Shown here one piece after another: positions 52,801-64,000 of a stretch of DNA of 64,000 bases (position 1 is the stretch's first letter; every line of letters starts with the position of its first letter). Origin of the DNA: Triatoma infestans (lineage: Eukaryota > Arthropoda > Insecta > Hemiptera > Reduviidae); the NCBI GenBank assembly GCA_011037195.1, contig JAAEAF010007873.1:1-64000 (forward strand). Direction: 5' to 3'. The position numbers were made by a program, and so were the translations under genes. The notes under the pieces are model-generated. The model saw only the letters and a program-made list of their open reading frames with translations. It was not told where the DNA came from and searched no databases.

Positions 52801-55800
52801 TGTGGGAAATTCGTCAAACTAATTTTCAAATTTGACACAAATTTCTTGTGACGAACTTATGATGGAAGTGTAACTCTGGTACACATTAATGAGTGAGGAC
52901 TGATTTAAAGACAATAAGACTTATGTCGTCTAGTACTATTTATTTCATAACTACTTACCATATAATAAGATCATAGATGATTTCATAGAATCAAATTTTT
53001 TAACATTAAAATCTAAATTTCAATCAAACAATAGAATTTACATTACTAATATTATAATAATACAAGATTGATGAATAATATTTATGTATTCACAGATTCC
53101 ATGGTGTTTAGATAGTAATTAGGAAAATATAATAAGTATAAACATTTATATTATTTAACACTAAAGTAAAAAACAAAAAAAAAGAAAATGCACTCATATC
53201 CTACCAAATCTGATGAAAATGGAGCTACTAATTAAAAAGTTTATATTTTAAAAGCTATTCTGCGAAAAGGCTAATCTGTTTCATTAGATTGGTACAAGGT
53301 ACGTGTCTACATGTGCTTTAGACTAATCAACACTTACCTACGCACTTCTCCGGATGCTATATAAGATGAACGCTTAGAGTATGAACTCTCTGTCAGTATA
53401 CCAAAGCTAGAAGGATAATAATTAGGTGATCCATCTTGATAATAAGTGTGCATACCATCTCTTTGGATATTGACAACTTTTGACCTATAAGGGTTATTCA
53501 CTGGAATATGCCTATGATTGACTCCTAGTCGATAAAACTGTGTATCCACATAAGAGAATAATCGCCCCTGCAATTAAGTTCATTATCATAAAATTACTTA
53601 CATAAATTATTATTAATAAAAATTATATTATTCTTATAATAAACTGACAAATCACCTACTAAATATTACGATTACAAACTTTTAATAATATTTACTACAA
53701 GATAAAAAAATAAAGCAGAATAAGCAGCCTGAGTTATTCATAAAATATCACAATTCAATTTGATATGGCATAATCCAATATTTGTTGGATTTGGTATGGC
53801 AACATTGCCATATGGCAATATTTGTTTTAGTTCAAAATAATATAAACATTATTATAAAATAAGATAATAAATCTAGAATTCTTAAAATATTTGCATCCAT
53901 AATTGCTTTGATAAATTGGCCCTTAATTAACTGATAAGAGAATTAAGAATTTCATAGAAATAGTTTATTAAATAATTGTGGAATAGCATTTTTTAATGTG
54001 ATTTCTTTGCATTCTATGGAAATAAATAGTTCTCTTTATATTTAAGCGCCAAACAATATTAAATTGTTGTTCTTAAGATCTTTTATTTTATAGAACTGGT
54101 TAATCTATCCAATTCCTAGTGTATGTACCAAGATTGTTATGTTATACATTTATATCATATCCTTACAATCGAACCTTCCTGAGGACTTTGATGCATACTT
54201 TGCTGCATAAGTCTGGAAAACCTTTCACTGATCATTTGTACTGTTTAGTAAACAATATTAAAATACCACGAAATAAGTAAATAAATAACCTTTAAGCCAC
54301 AAGTTTTCGACATATATATATTATGAGTCACTAAATTGAAGATTAAAGTAGATTCCTTTTGTTCTGAATTATTCACAATCCGTATCCAATATAGCTCTAT
54401 ATATAGGGTGACCAGAGTTATATGCTCCACCCACTTTTTTTTTAAACGGAGGGAAATTTCGAAAAAATAGAAAACACGTATTTAATCATTTTTAGTCTAG
54501 TTTATTTTCAGTGATTGAACCATTTTTTTATACCCCAATATCCCGAGATACAGCATCCAACTTTTTTTTTTCAAATGGAACATTATATTTTTTTTTGCAT
54601 ATTTTTATAGTAATTGAGCCTCTAAAAAAAAAAAAAAAAAAAAATTAAAATCGGTTAGGTTTTTCAAAAGTTATGGCAATTTAAAATATGAAAAACAAAT
54701 TTCAGTTTAATGTCAAAATTACCTTATTTTTTCTTTAAGAAGCTCTTCAAACTGGGCACCATCAACGGATAGGCAAGCCAAAGCTCTGGACTCCCACGCT
54801 CTGTTTGTAGCAGCACTTAGGTGGCAAAGTCAACATCTAGGCAGGCTAGAGTTATTCGACGTTCCATATCTTCGACTGAAGTCATGGGATTAAGGTTACT
54901 GTACATTTATTTTTTAGATATATCCCACAAAAAATGCACAATTTTATGGACTGATGAATCAAAGTTTACCAACAATGGCCTTCTTAATCGTTGGAACTTT
55001 AGAATATGGGCAGAAGAAAATCCACAAGTTACCTTCGCCACACGCCATTAGGTTGTTTTTTCTACAAATGTTTGGTGTGGAGTTTGAGGAAACCAACTAA
55101 TCGGCCCATACTTCTACAGAGGGAACTTAACTGGTGAAAGGTATCTAACTTTTTTAAGAGACATTTTGCCAGTTTTGCTTGAAGATGTTCCTCTAAAACG
55201 TCGGTTAGATATGTATTTTCAACAAGATGGTTGCCCGGCACATAATGCGAGAGTTGTTCGACGTTACCTGGACAGAAATTTCCACGAAAAGTGGTTAGGA
55301 ACTCATGGTCCGATCCAATGGCCACCTCGACCTCCGGACTTAACCCCAATGGACTATTTTTTGTGGGGATATCTAAAAAATAAAGTGTACAGTAACCTTA
55401 ATCCCGTGGCTTCAGTCGAAGATATGGAACGTCGAATAACTCTAGCCTGCCTAGATGTTGACTTTGCCACCTAAGTGCTGCTACAAACAGAGCGTGGGAG
55501 TCCAGAGCTTTGGCTTGCCTATCCGTTGATGGTGCCCAGTTTGAAGAGCTTCTTTAAAGAAAAAATAAGGTAATTTTGACATTAAACTGAAATTTGTTTT
55601 TCATATTTTAAATTACCATAACTTTTGAAAAACCTAACCGATTTTAAATTTTTTTTTTTATTTTTTTAGAGGCTCAATTACTATAAAAATATGCAAAAAA
55701 AAATATAATGTTCCATTTGAAAAAAAAAAGTTGGATGCTGTATCTCGGGATATTGGGGTTTAAAAAAATGGATCAATCACTGAAAATAAACTAGACTAAA

Positions 55801-55883
55801 AATGATTAAATACGTGTTTTCTATTTTTTCGAAATTTCCCGCCGTTTAAAAAAAAGTGGGTGGAGCATATAACTCTGGTCACC

Positions 55884-55919
<36 letters not shown>

Positions 55920-58900
55920 CTTATAAAATACATATTTTCGACAATATTATTTTATTTTCTACTTAGTTACATTACTTACTTGTAGAATTTTATCAGGACT
56001 TGGTTCAATACCGGGAATCATATTACTTGGAGCGAATGCGGCTTGTTCAATTTGAGCAAAAAAATTTTTAGGATTTTTGTTTAAAGTAAATTTTCCCACT
56101 TCTATTAAAGGATATTCATCTTCTGGCCAAATCTGTAAATTTTGGATAATATTAATAGGTAATATCATATTAAACCACACAATTTATCACACCTTAAGTT
56201 GTATGTATGTTTTGTACCTTCGTTACATCAAAAGGATTCCATCTAAATTGTTCTGCTTGTGCGAATGTCATTACTTGAATGTAAAATGTCCAGCTTGGGT
56301 AATTTTGTTCAGCTATAGCATCATACAAATCTTCTACAAGATAATCTGGATTGTTTGCTTGCAAATGCATTGCTTGTTCTGCAGTTAGGTTATAAATTCC
56401 TTGATTTGACTGAGGTCATTTAATGAATGGTATAGGATTAGCTGATAAAATGTGAGAGAAAGTTCAAAGAAAAATCTTTAAAAGATTTCAAAAGCCTTAA
56501 CTCTTAAAATAGTCTATTAAACTTGAAGCATTAAACATTTATTATCTTACTATTTCCTTTCCTTTCTAGTATTGTGATAAATTAGTGTTGATGAATTAAC
56601 ATCTACAGCAAAAAAATAAAATTTGAAATGGAGAAAATCTTAACTTGAACGGTCTTAATTTAATAAAATTTTTTTGGTAAACCATCTAATTTGTTTAAAG
56701 ATTTCAAAAAATGTAAACATTTGTTTTAAACCTCTAAAATTATGGATCTATGAAGAATAAGAATATATCTCTAATATATTTCTAATAAGAATATATCTAG
56801 TATATTTTTCTGGGAGATTGTGGAAGTATTTTTCTTAGGAGGTGGAAATTATCAGAATTATTCTTCTCTATGATAGTCTGCTTCATTTGAGGTCATCGAT
56901 TGCTGGAATACGTTCACCAGCATGGATGTTTTAATAACGATTAGCATAGTGCAAATCGGATAGTTAGTGTATATTGTGACTTTGAGTGGGCCAGTCCTGT
57001 TGTAATAATCCTGATGTTCCAATGAAGGGCTGAAACCTGAAGACTACAAAATGAAATACTTGTCTATCAGGAACGTCTCTGATAGTGTGTATTAGATTTT
57101 TAAAAGGAAGTGATTGCTGGATGCTTTTCTTCACGGTTCTCAATGCCAATGTTGTATTCATACTGATGTTGCTTTTTCAATAAATAAAGTTTTAAAAAAA
57201 TCTGGCATGAAACACTCTTATGACTTTCTCTTAATGCAATCTATAATTCTAACTGATGAATTTTCTTCATAATCCCCTGAGGTTCTAGATTTGTAGATCT
57301 TATCTTAAATCAAGCTAAAAGATCTCCCCAAAAACATTAATTTCGTAATCACAGACTTCAAAAACTGTCCAAACTAAATTTCAAAAATTTAATACGATCC
57401 CAATACTTTCACTTAAAATGTTAAACAATGTCTCTGATGGATGGACTCTAATAAATATGTGTGGGTGCAGTATGTGTGAAGGGAATATTTCAAAGATTAG
57501 AGAAAGTCAAACTTGATATTCAGTGTAGGAGGTATTGTAATCGTATCTGACACGTAGGTTTCAATCACCCATCAATCAGAATAGCATCTTTATTGACTAC
57601 TTTTTAGTTTTTAGCAATTTTTCTGAAATAGACTCCAACGGTTTAGTATAACTAAAACTAAAGATCTATTACAGTAATTTAAAACCTTTTCCAAGAAAAA
57701 AAGATTTTTTTAAGATTTCAAGGAGACCTGTATCTTTCAGCACTTCTCCACAATTTCTCCACTTCAGCGCAATGTTCTGTTTTACCAACTGTATTAATAC
57801 TGAGGAACATTAAATACATAGCTAGAATTTCCAGTTGAAGGAAATCGGTTGACCAGTGCGACAATTATGTTTCTGAACTTTTTGGAATTTTCTCTGAAAC
57901 TTCTGGAAGAAGTTTGATGGAATATCTCTCTGTAAAATTAGTTGATTATACAATTCCTTCATCTAAATAATATTAATCAGAATTAAAGAAGTTGCCAGAA
58001 TTCCGAGTTTGAAAAAAAAAATATCGGTTGAATGGAAGTACGTTTTTGATGAAAATATCCAGTTATTCAGCGTTTTTCTCCATTCAGACACTGATAGATT
58101 TCAATGAATATGGTATATACAAACTACTCAGAGCATAGATACCTAACATTTTTGTTTTAAACTTACTTCCATTTAAGGAAGTTTTGGTAGTTAAGCTTCT
58201 TCAAAAAATGTTTTTTATTAAGTTTAGGTTTTTCTATTGACATAATATTCATTTGTATAAATTGCAGTATGAGAAAATCGGTTTCATATGAGATTCAAAC
58301 CACCTTCTTTCTATATACCGCTTAGGTCTTCGCTCAAATGATATAGAAATGAAAAAAATATGGAAATGATGAGGCATCATTGTTCATACCATTAATAATA
58401 ATATATTATGCAACGAAAATATTGCATTTATATTATAAAAAAATAATAATAATAATGTTGCAATTACCCTGTAATGGAACTTGCAGTACGTAGCATTCCC
58501 TTGTGCATTGACAAGTTTAAATGTATTAACACCAAAACCATTCATGTGCCTAAAACCATCAGGTGTACCACTATCTGAATATAATCTCATTACATGGTGA
58601 AGTGATTCAGGTCTTCTTGTAAAAAAATCCCAATTCATATTTAGATCCTAGAAATAAATGAATTGTTAACAGAACAAAAAAAAAATCTGTAAATAAACAT
58701 TAAATATGAAAATAATTACTTTCAAATTGGTGGCAGGATTTTTCTTTTGTGAATGGACAAAACTAAAAAACATTAACGGATCTCTAACAGCAAACACTGG
58801 TGAATTATTGCCAGCTAAATCCCAAATACCCTGCTCTGTATAAAATTTGATTGCAAAACCCCTTATATCTCTGAAACCAAACAAATTTTTTCATCTTAAA

Positions 58901-61900
58901 CAGTCTGAACTGATTTTTAACTAATTTTGATGTAGAAATACAGCATTACACTGTAGTCATAAAATTATATAAGAAAAAAGAATTGTAGGGCATATTGTGA
59001 AAATGTAGTTTTCCATAATATTCTAAAACAGATGACATCTTAGACGGGATGGTAGATGGTTGTAACAAAAACTTTGGATGATAATATGCCAATAAACTAC
59101 ACAAACCGAATTCCATTTTCAACATTTGGTGTTTAGATTATGGTGTGTTTTTTAAACTCGGAAAGTAATTTGACCTTATTATTGAAAAAAGATTTAAATT
59201 TTCTATAGGCAAGTGTCTATATCATTTTTTTTTTTTTTAAATCTTTATCTTTACGGCCATCCGAGATTATCCAACCAAATAAAGTTTATTCATTCTGAAA
59301 TTCAATAAATATTTTCAGCAAAGCCCATTCAATCATTCAATCTGGTCCTTAAATAGTTGTTGCCCTAGCCAGATAGTTTAAAAATATATAAATTAATTGC
59401 ATAAGAAGAAATTATGTGTGAAACGCTCACTATATTTTCACTTATTTTAATTACTAAAATTCAAGGGATAAATTTCCTTAAATTTATTTAGGAGTTAATG
59501 GTCTAAAATATGCATAAATTTAGATGGTTCAGAACTGCACTTATGTAAACGACTAGCTACTTGAATAATGTAATTAAACTTAATAGGTCACCCAGATAAT
59601 ACATGAAAGCGATTGTTTCCGATTTTTTTTTTTTCTAATTAAAAGTGAGAGGTTTTTAATTGAGCAGTTAGCATTTCAAGTTTAAAGAAATAGTTGAAAC
59701 CGTTTCCAAGAAAATTCCAATAAGCTCCGAATCTTATTTTGAAACTCGCTCTTCCGGTTAATAGATTTTAATTTTGGAATTTTAGCAAATCTTGTAATGT
59801 ATCTTCATTTTGAATACGTTATAGACTAATATATTATACAAAGTACACCCTAAAAGAAAGGTAAAATGAATTGAACGTTTCAATTTTTTTGGAAAATTGT
59901 TTCATATATGAGTTTATTATGCGGATAGAATTTAAAGTTTAAAGAAAATAGCGAAAAATGGGGGGGGGGGTCCAGTAAAATCGCACATTGTGAGTTTTGT
60001 TGATGGGGTGCCTAAACTTACATGCCGCATACGACTTTTCATTTATGAGATGTAATGTCAACAAGAATCCTATCCTCTACTCATAAATTGGAATGTTCAG
60101 CGTCTCCATGTAGTATTTTGATTGGTGCAGAGCAGTTCCCCACAATGATAAAGCTAGTATGGTCACAGGTTCGGAACCACCCAATAAGTTTCACCTCATT
60201 CACTTGCTATACTCCGTGCATATATCCAGAATTCATTTACTCACCATCCATTCAATAAACGCAAATACCCAGGACTTACACAAACTATTTCATCTGGCTG
60301 AGTAGTTACCTAGCCTTGGAGGAAGATATATCAGAACCTTCCTACATCCTGAGATTTCTCAGAGATATTATTTTGGAAGGAGTGCTGTAGAAGTAGTAGA
60401 CCTTTAATGATTGCAGTGCACTCTATAGAAAAAAAAATCTGGCTGGGGTGGAGTAATTATTCTATACCTCTCCTAAATTCTTAACTTAAAAGCAGGGTTG
60501 AACTTAAAAACTAAAGCTAAAAATTTATAACCCACACAATTCATCTTGTATTCCTTAAATAGACCTAGTACTCAGTATTCTTACCATTCCAAACTCATAG
60601 TTTAATTGACCATTTGAATCATCTAAACTAATTCTCTCTTTTCCATTTACTACTACTTTCTTCAAAATTCTTCTATAATTCAATACTCTCACCCATTATG
60701 CTTATTTAAATAACTCAATACTTCTAAATATAAAAATAGCTCATAAAATCAGTTCAATTTAAAGTTTTAGCTATCTATGCATTGCACATGGCCGCCGGCT
60801 ACCAGTTTGGACTGACACCAAGGCTAGCTATCGGCGAGTCGGGAAGTAATCAGGATGAAAAGTAAGCTGGACTGCTATCTATATGACACAGGTGGTACTA
60901 ATAGTCCAGTGTATAAATTCCGATTAAGGAATTGTGAAAATTAAGGAAAATTGTCGTTTTATTACAACCAAATGAACTATTAAGTATGAAATTCCTGCGA
61001 TTCGTGGTTTTTAATATGCTGATCAATTAACTACACACTCACACTCACTAGCCCATTCGCTAACATTTTTACTTTCTCTTACTGCTCTGTGTCAAATTTT
61101 CAAAATTAATTTTTCACTGGAAATATACACGAAAAAAATGTTTTTTAGCATATGGTCGGTATGTGTTTATGAACTGAATGTCTCAAAAATAAAAAGTTGC
61201 AGGAACTATCAGCGCATGCGGCATGTGAGTTTAGGTACCCATTCGGAAAAATTCATAATGTGCGATTTTACTACTTTGTTTTTCGCACTTTTTCGCGATT
61301 TGCTTTAAATTGTGAATGCTATCCGCACAATAAACGCTAATATGAAACATGTTTCCATGAAAATGTATTTCAGTTTACCTATCTTTTAGGATGCAGTTTT
61401 GTACAATATATTCAAAAGAAAGATACATTACAAGATTTGCTAAAATTCCAAAATTAAAATCTATTAACCGGAAGAGCGAGTTTCAAAATAAGTTTCGGAA
61501 TTTATTGGAATTTTCTTGGAAACGATTTTAACTATTTCTTTAAACTTGAAATAGTAACTGTTCAATTAAAAAATAAAAAATCGGAAAGAATCGATTTTAT
61601 GTATTATCGGGGGGGCCCTATTAAATTCACACTCCTATGCAATTTATGCTTAGGGAACAATCCAGGCACTGTCTAGTGTCAACTAAAGTGTATTACATTA
61701 TTTAGATAGCTAGTCGTTTACATAAGCTGCAGTTCTGCACCACCTAAATTTATGCATACTTAAGACCATTAACCCCTAAATAAATTGAAGAAAATGTATA
61801 TGTTGAATTCTAGTAATTAAAATAAGTGAAAATAGTGTGTGCATTTCACACAACATAATTTCTTAGTATGCAATTAACTCATATACTTTTAACTATCTGG

Positions 61901-62427
61901 CTAATACAACAACTCTTTAATGACAAGATTGAATGTGCTGTAGTGAAAAATGTTTATTAAAATTTGAGGTTATGCAACCCGGGATTTCAGTAAACATTTC
62001 AAAAAAAAAAAATCTTTGATAAGGTTGGAATTTGGTTTAGATAATATAATAATATAGTATAATAGATAGTGTAATCACCCAAGTTATTCCATTAATCATC
62101 TTACATAGGACATTTTATTTGGATATCTCTTTCTAATTATTGAGGAGGTAAAATATTGAATCATTTAAACTTTTCTTAGAAATAAGATTTTTTATTTACT
62201 TGTAGATCTTAGCAAAAATTATTATTGATGATTGCTTCAAATTATTTTAAATGCTTAGCAACTCTAATGTTAAATTCAGAATCACCTTTCCAAATCAGAA
62301 GAACCTTTTTCACTAACCACAGAAGAAAATCTGACTAATATCGGTGTAGTCTTACCAATTTCCGAGAAAACAACAGCTTTTGTATACTTTTTAATGTTGT
62401 TAGTGACTTCAAATACTCCAAAGGCCC
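49720..62427 (-). CDS. Cat: Catalase (3' eight exons; 5' end beyond window)
   Basis: Haem enzyme that converts 2 H2O2 to 2 H2O and O2, normally peroxisomal. Eight minus-strand exons join in phase to about 421 residues (usual length about 505-525). Order: [40 protein letters not shown] with NNSPVF (Asn148 region of human catalase); [10 protein letters not shown] and [44 protein letters not shown] and [26 protein letters not shown] (Arg354/Tyr358, the haem-ligand tyrosine); [28 protein letters not shown], ending NLEYNS. The exon with the distal His (RVVHAKG) is not in the window. Oddities: the usually invariant YPDTHRHRLG reads [10 protein letters not shown], and there is no obvious PTS1 at the C-terminus. 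Introns are large and filled with repeats. Confidence 0.93.
50160..51060 (+). repeat. F-family copy interrupted by T/C-rich sequence
   Basis: The F 5' end (atctgctgtgaaacactcc, tttttcttattgcaattt) lies at about 50,187-50,245, and the F internal and 3' blocks (gcactttcggttgagtattt, ctgttcacatagtcatacac, ggtctcagaggcctc) at 50,775-51,045. The 50,250-50,760 stretch between them is pyrimidine-rich and unlike F; its long frame has no known domain. All lies in the last catalase intron. Confidence 0.5.
51773..52165 (+). repeat. ~395-bp direct repeat, copy 1
   Basis: Nearly 90% identical by eye to 52,540-52,933 (e.g. 'gaagttaattt..'; 'agagcaaagtctctttatga', 'gacgaacttatgatggaag'). A plus-strand frame [20 protein letters not shown]...[17 protein letters not shown] with one stop suggests it may be a gene-derived pseudogene of unknown family. 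Confidence 0.75.
52254..52383 (-). CDS. Cat: Catalase exon G
   Basis: Acceptor 'ctttttctaatag', donor TTCAG|GTTAGC. Forty-three codons, [16 protein letters not shown] to TELFIQ. Flanked on both sides by ~395-bp direct repeats. Confidence 0.93.
52540..52933 (+). repeat. ~395-bp direct repeat, copy 2
   Basis: Second copy, same orientation, in the adjacent catalase intron. The corresponding frame [20 protein letters not shown] is kept for about 60 codons and then shifts. Confidence 0.75.
53338..53567 (-). CDS. Cat: Catalase exon F (haem-ligand Tyr)
   Basis: Acceptor 'cttaattgcag', donor CGTAG|GTAAGTG. Encodes [42 protein letters not shown] and SGEVR. Contains the proximal tyrosine. Confidence 0.93.
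54404..55886 (+). mobile_element. Mirrored DD41D mariner (530-bp inverted arms)
   Basis: TA duplications at 54,402-54,403 and 55,887-55,888 flank ends (C/T)AGGGTGACCAGAGTTATA and the complement. The inverted arms extend from 54,404 to about 54,935 and from about 55,356 to 55,886. The right arm includes the transposase C-terminus, so the left arm is a reversed copy of the 3' end and replaces the native 5' end and N-terminal coding. Located in the catalase intron between exons E and F. Confidence 0.85.
54915..55474 (+). pseudogene. DD41D mariner transposase, N-terminus replaced
   Basis: The remaining coding begins at the arm junction (about 54,936): [13 protein letters not shown] (first D), in-frame stops near 55,051 and 55,090, then [40 protein letters not shown] (second D), [20 protein letters not shown] (third D, 41 residues after the second by my count) and [22 protein letters not shown]. 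The spacing and WPPR.PDLTP.D signature fit the rosa-like DD41D mariner group. Non-functional. Confidence 0.8.
55887..55917. repeat. (TA)n microsatellite at transposon edge
   Basis: About 15 TA units directly after the mariner's right end, possibly the original TA-rich target. Confidence 0.9.
55980..56132 (-). CDS. Cat: Catalase exon E
   Basis: Acceptor 'aaaatttacag', donor CTACAA|GTAAGT. Fifty-one codons, [14 protein letters not shown] to SPDKILQ. Confidence 0.93.
56218..56409 (-). CDS. Cat: Catalase exon D
   Basis: Acceptor 'aatgacctcag', donor ACGAAG|GTACAA. Sixty-four codons, [12 protein letters not shown] to WNPFDVTK. Confidence 0.93.
57190..58270. repeat. F-family fragments in catalase intron C-D
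   Basis: A plus-strand 5' end at 57,195-57,245 (tctggcatgaaacactctta, gactttctcttaatgc) is followed by minus-strand F blocks to about 58,100 (gtcaaacttgatattcagtg, atttttctgaaatagactcc). Head-to-head partial copies, noncoding. Confidence 0.45.
58468..58647 (-). CDS. Cat: Catalase exon C
   Basis: Acceptor 'tttatttctag', donor TACAGG|GTAATT. Sixty codons from DLNMNWDFF to TYCKFHYR, with the conserved RPESLHH and GFRHMNGFG. Confidence 0.93.
58720..58870 (-). CDS. Cat: Catalase exon B
   Basis: Acceptor 'tttggtttcag', donor TTGAAA|GTAATT. Completes the Arg codon and encodes [10 protein letters not shown] to KKNPATNLK, including the haem-pocket Asn of GNNSPVF. Confidence 0.93.
59297..61965. repeat. 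Large inverted repeat, ~750-bp arms, in catalase intron
   Basis: The left arm 59,297-60,050 and right arm 61,188-61,965 are diverged reverse complements. Anchors include 'agccagatag', 'aaattaattgc', 'gcataaatttag', 'ctcgctcttccggttaatag' (left) and 'cttaacataagctgc'-type partners, and 'acatgccgcat' at the inner edge. The arms contain F-family blocks, so two F-like copies face each other. The 1.1-kb spacer (60,051-61,187) has no recognisable gene. Confidence 0.7.
62286..62427 (-). CDS. Cat: Catalase exon A (first in window)
   Basis: Acceptor 'ttttttgttag', donor GAAAG|GTGATT. Encodes [14 protein letters not shown] to SSDLE plus two bases of the next Arg codon. Confidence 0.9.
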
Positions 62428-63300
62428 CTAACAAAAAATAAAAAGAAAGTTATTCAAGAAAGAATATTAAAAAAAGCATAGTACTCCTATGTTGATTGAA
62501 AAGAGTTTTTTTGTTTTTTAGGATGTTGAGTCAGAAGTGTTTGTACATAAAAACAATTTTTCTTAAAAATAATTATAAAAAAATGAATTTTATTTTTCAA
62601 AAGATAAATTTTTTCTATCACTTTATCATTTCAATTTGATAATGGTATCACTCTTTTGAATTTGAGGGGAAAACTCCCCACATCCTAAACGCAATATTTC
62701 ATAATTTTGAAAGTGCCGTCACTTTGAATAAGTGAACCATAGATCGTGAAACCCGTGCTTGAATGGTGCAACATCACGGCTATAGGTAGGGAGATGCAGA
62801 ATGCTTACTATCTATTAATTTTGCTTGAGTCAAACGCGAAAGGTGGGAGAATTACCTTGTTGCAGAATAGCTTTTATTTTGGTTAATTAAAAATGGGTAC
62901 TTTGCTTTTAAGACCCACAAAATTTATAAAATTTATCTAACTGTTCAGGTATGTAGCGGTTATAAAATTCTGAGTCAATAGCTCTGCTGCCTGGAAATTG
63001 ATTCTGTTTTGATTCATCTTCAAAGTTGCACCAAACATAATAAAGAATTACTTTTTTCCCCGAGCCGAACCAGTTGGAGTACGGCTCACTTCCAGTTGGA
63101 CTACGGCCTTTATAGTTCGCTTGTTTACGCTTGTTTGGATTTAAAAAAAAAAAAAAATCTTTTCATCACTTGTAATTATTCTTTTGGATTTGGTGTAAAT
63201 TTTTGCAGACAACGATGAGCTGTTAGGCTTGGCGCTTTAACAATTCATGAGGATCTGATTTTAGTCTCGAATTCCGGACATCCAGCTTTCTGAGAGAGTT
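62428..63300. other. Catalase intron sequence, no feature recognised
   Basis: AT-rich, continuing the intron upstream of exon A. No minus-strand exon with the catalase distal-His motif was found here or up to 64,000. Confidence 0.5.
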
Positions 63301-64000
63301 GCTCACCATGGCGTTTGAAGCAGGTAGTTAATCTCCAGTGGTCGTATGTCTAGATCATTGGTTCAAATCCTGCCAGGGGAGGAAAATATCTACCCGCATT
63401 CCGTGGTGGCAACAATGTGCCCAGGGTGAATGATGAAGGCTTCACCTTCCATTCGCCAGGACCGTCCGAGCCCAGTATTTAGTGTTACTGCATCCTGTCC
63501 CAAGGTGGTCATGAAACTCGGCGGATCTAGACATGGGCGTCTATAAAAGCCACGGGCGGCTATGATGCGTGTCGTCCGTCACTAAGGTGGTGTCCCCGGG
63601 GGTAGGCTTGATACACCTCCCTAAGGCTCGGTGGAAAGCACGCCGAAGGGAGCTGGCAGGGGGGTACGACCCTGTCTTATAGTGTTCTTCTGGAAGGATA
63701 GATGGGTGACCAGATATAACTGAATTCGTCACGAGTGGGATAGGCGGGTAGACCCACGGATCGTTTAAGCCTTGTACTATCGTGGGATCCAAGTATGAGC
63801 CAAGAAGAAATAAAAAATTTAGGGGGTATTAAGGGGAGAAGCGCGGGAGGTGGGCGAGGGGTCGGGTACCCCGGGCGGTAGTGGTGAGGATTTGTGGGAG
63901 TCGGTTGGGGAGGTGTCCCCTACTTCTGGGAGAGAAAGAACGAAAAAACGGGCAAGGAGTTCTCCTTCCTTGTTGGAAGGAGCTGTGGAATCGCGTGGGA
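63301..64000 (+). mobile_element. Possible LINE 5' region and start of ORF1
   Basis: GC content rises sharply. A pol III-like GGTTCAAATCC (about 63,360) and a TATAAAA (63,542) are present. ATG at 63,795 reads MSQEEIKNLG. After a run of five G the neighbouring frame is open from 63,823 to the window edge (VLREARE..., then SGTPGGSGEDLWESVGEVSP, TSGRERTKKRARSSPSLLEG). A one-base indel in the G run would join them. The proline/serine/lysine-rich start resembles LINE ORF1 N-termini, but the family is not identified. Confidence 0.35.

Noticed and set aside
55062..55349. 95-codon minus-strand frame
   Set aside because: It is antisense to the mariner transposase.

Overview
This 64 kb window looks like AT-rich, repeat-dense nuclear DNA of an arthropod, most likely an insect. 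The one clearly recognisable cellular gene is a multi-exon catalase with GT-AG introns. The rest is mostly relics of arthropod-type transposable elements: Jockey, RTE and R1-like LINEs, Tc1 and mariner elements, Penelope-like elements, LTR remnants and tRNA-derived SINEs. I see no operons, CRISPR array, rRNA gene or bona fide tRNA gene. The species cannot be named from sequence alone.

Layout. 0-18 kb: a frameshifted unknown coding remnant, a 5'-truncated Jockey reverse transcriptase (minus), an LTR fragment with a lysine-tRNA primer-binding site beside a hammerhead motif, a LINE tail with a 17-bp target duplication, a broken unknown two-exon frame, a Tc1 element, a LINE RNase H fragment, an RTE LINE, a SINE and an internally deleted mariner. 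18-32 kb: a TIR element, LINE fragments, a palindrome carrying two hammerhead cores, two copies of a ~1 kb dispersed family (called F here), a signal-peptide exon (minus), a foldback element and a candidate small spliced gene (plus). 32-49 kb: Penelope-type hammerhead elements with nested LINE and SINE insertions, a solo LTR, tandem duplications and a decayed Tc1. 49.7-62.4 kb: eight catalase exons on the minus strand. Their introns hold a 750-bp-arm inverted repeat, a mirrored DD41D mariner and a pair of ~395-bp direct repeats around the penultimate exon. The 5' end of catalase lies beyond 64 kb. The last 0.6 kb is GC-richer and resembles the start of a LINE.

The catalase would detoxify hydrogen peroxide. 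The strongest recurring theme is the hammerhead-ribozyme core (CUGANGA, helix II, GAAA, short helix III, helix I). It occurs at least six times in good form and belongs to Penelope-like retroelements. One copy lies in an element that also retains a decayed GIY-YIG endonuclease segment. The most novel candidates are the 68-residue spliced small gene beside a foldback, the high-copy F family, and the mariner whose 5' half has been replaced by an inverted copy of its own 3' end. All assignments come from reading the sequence; no database search was run.
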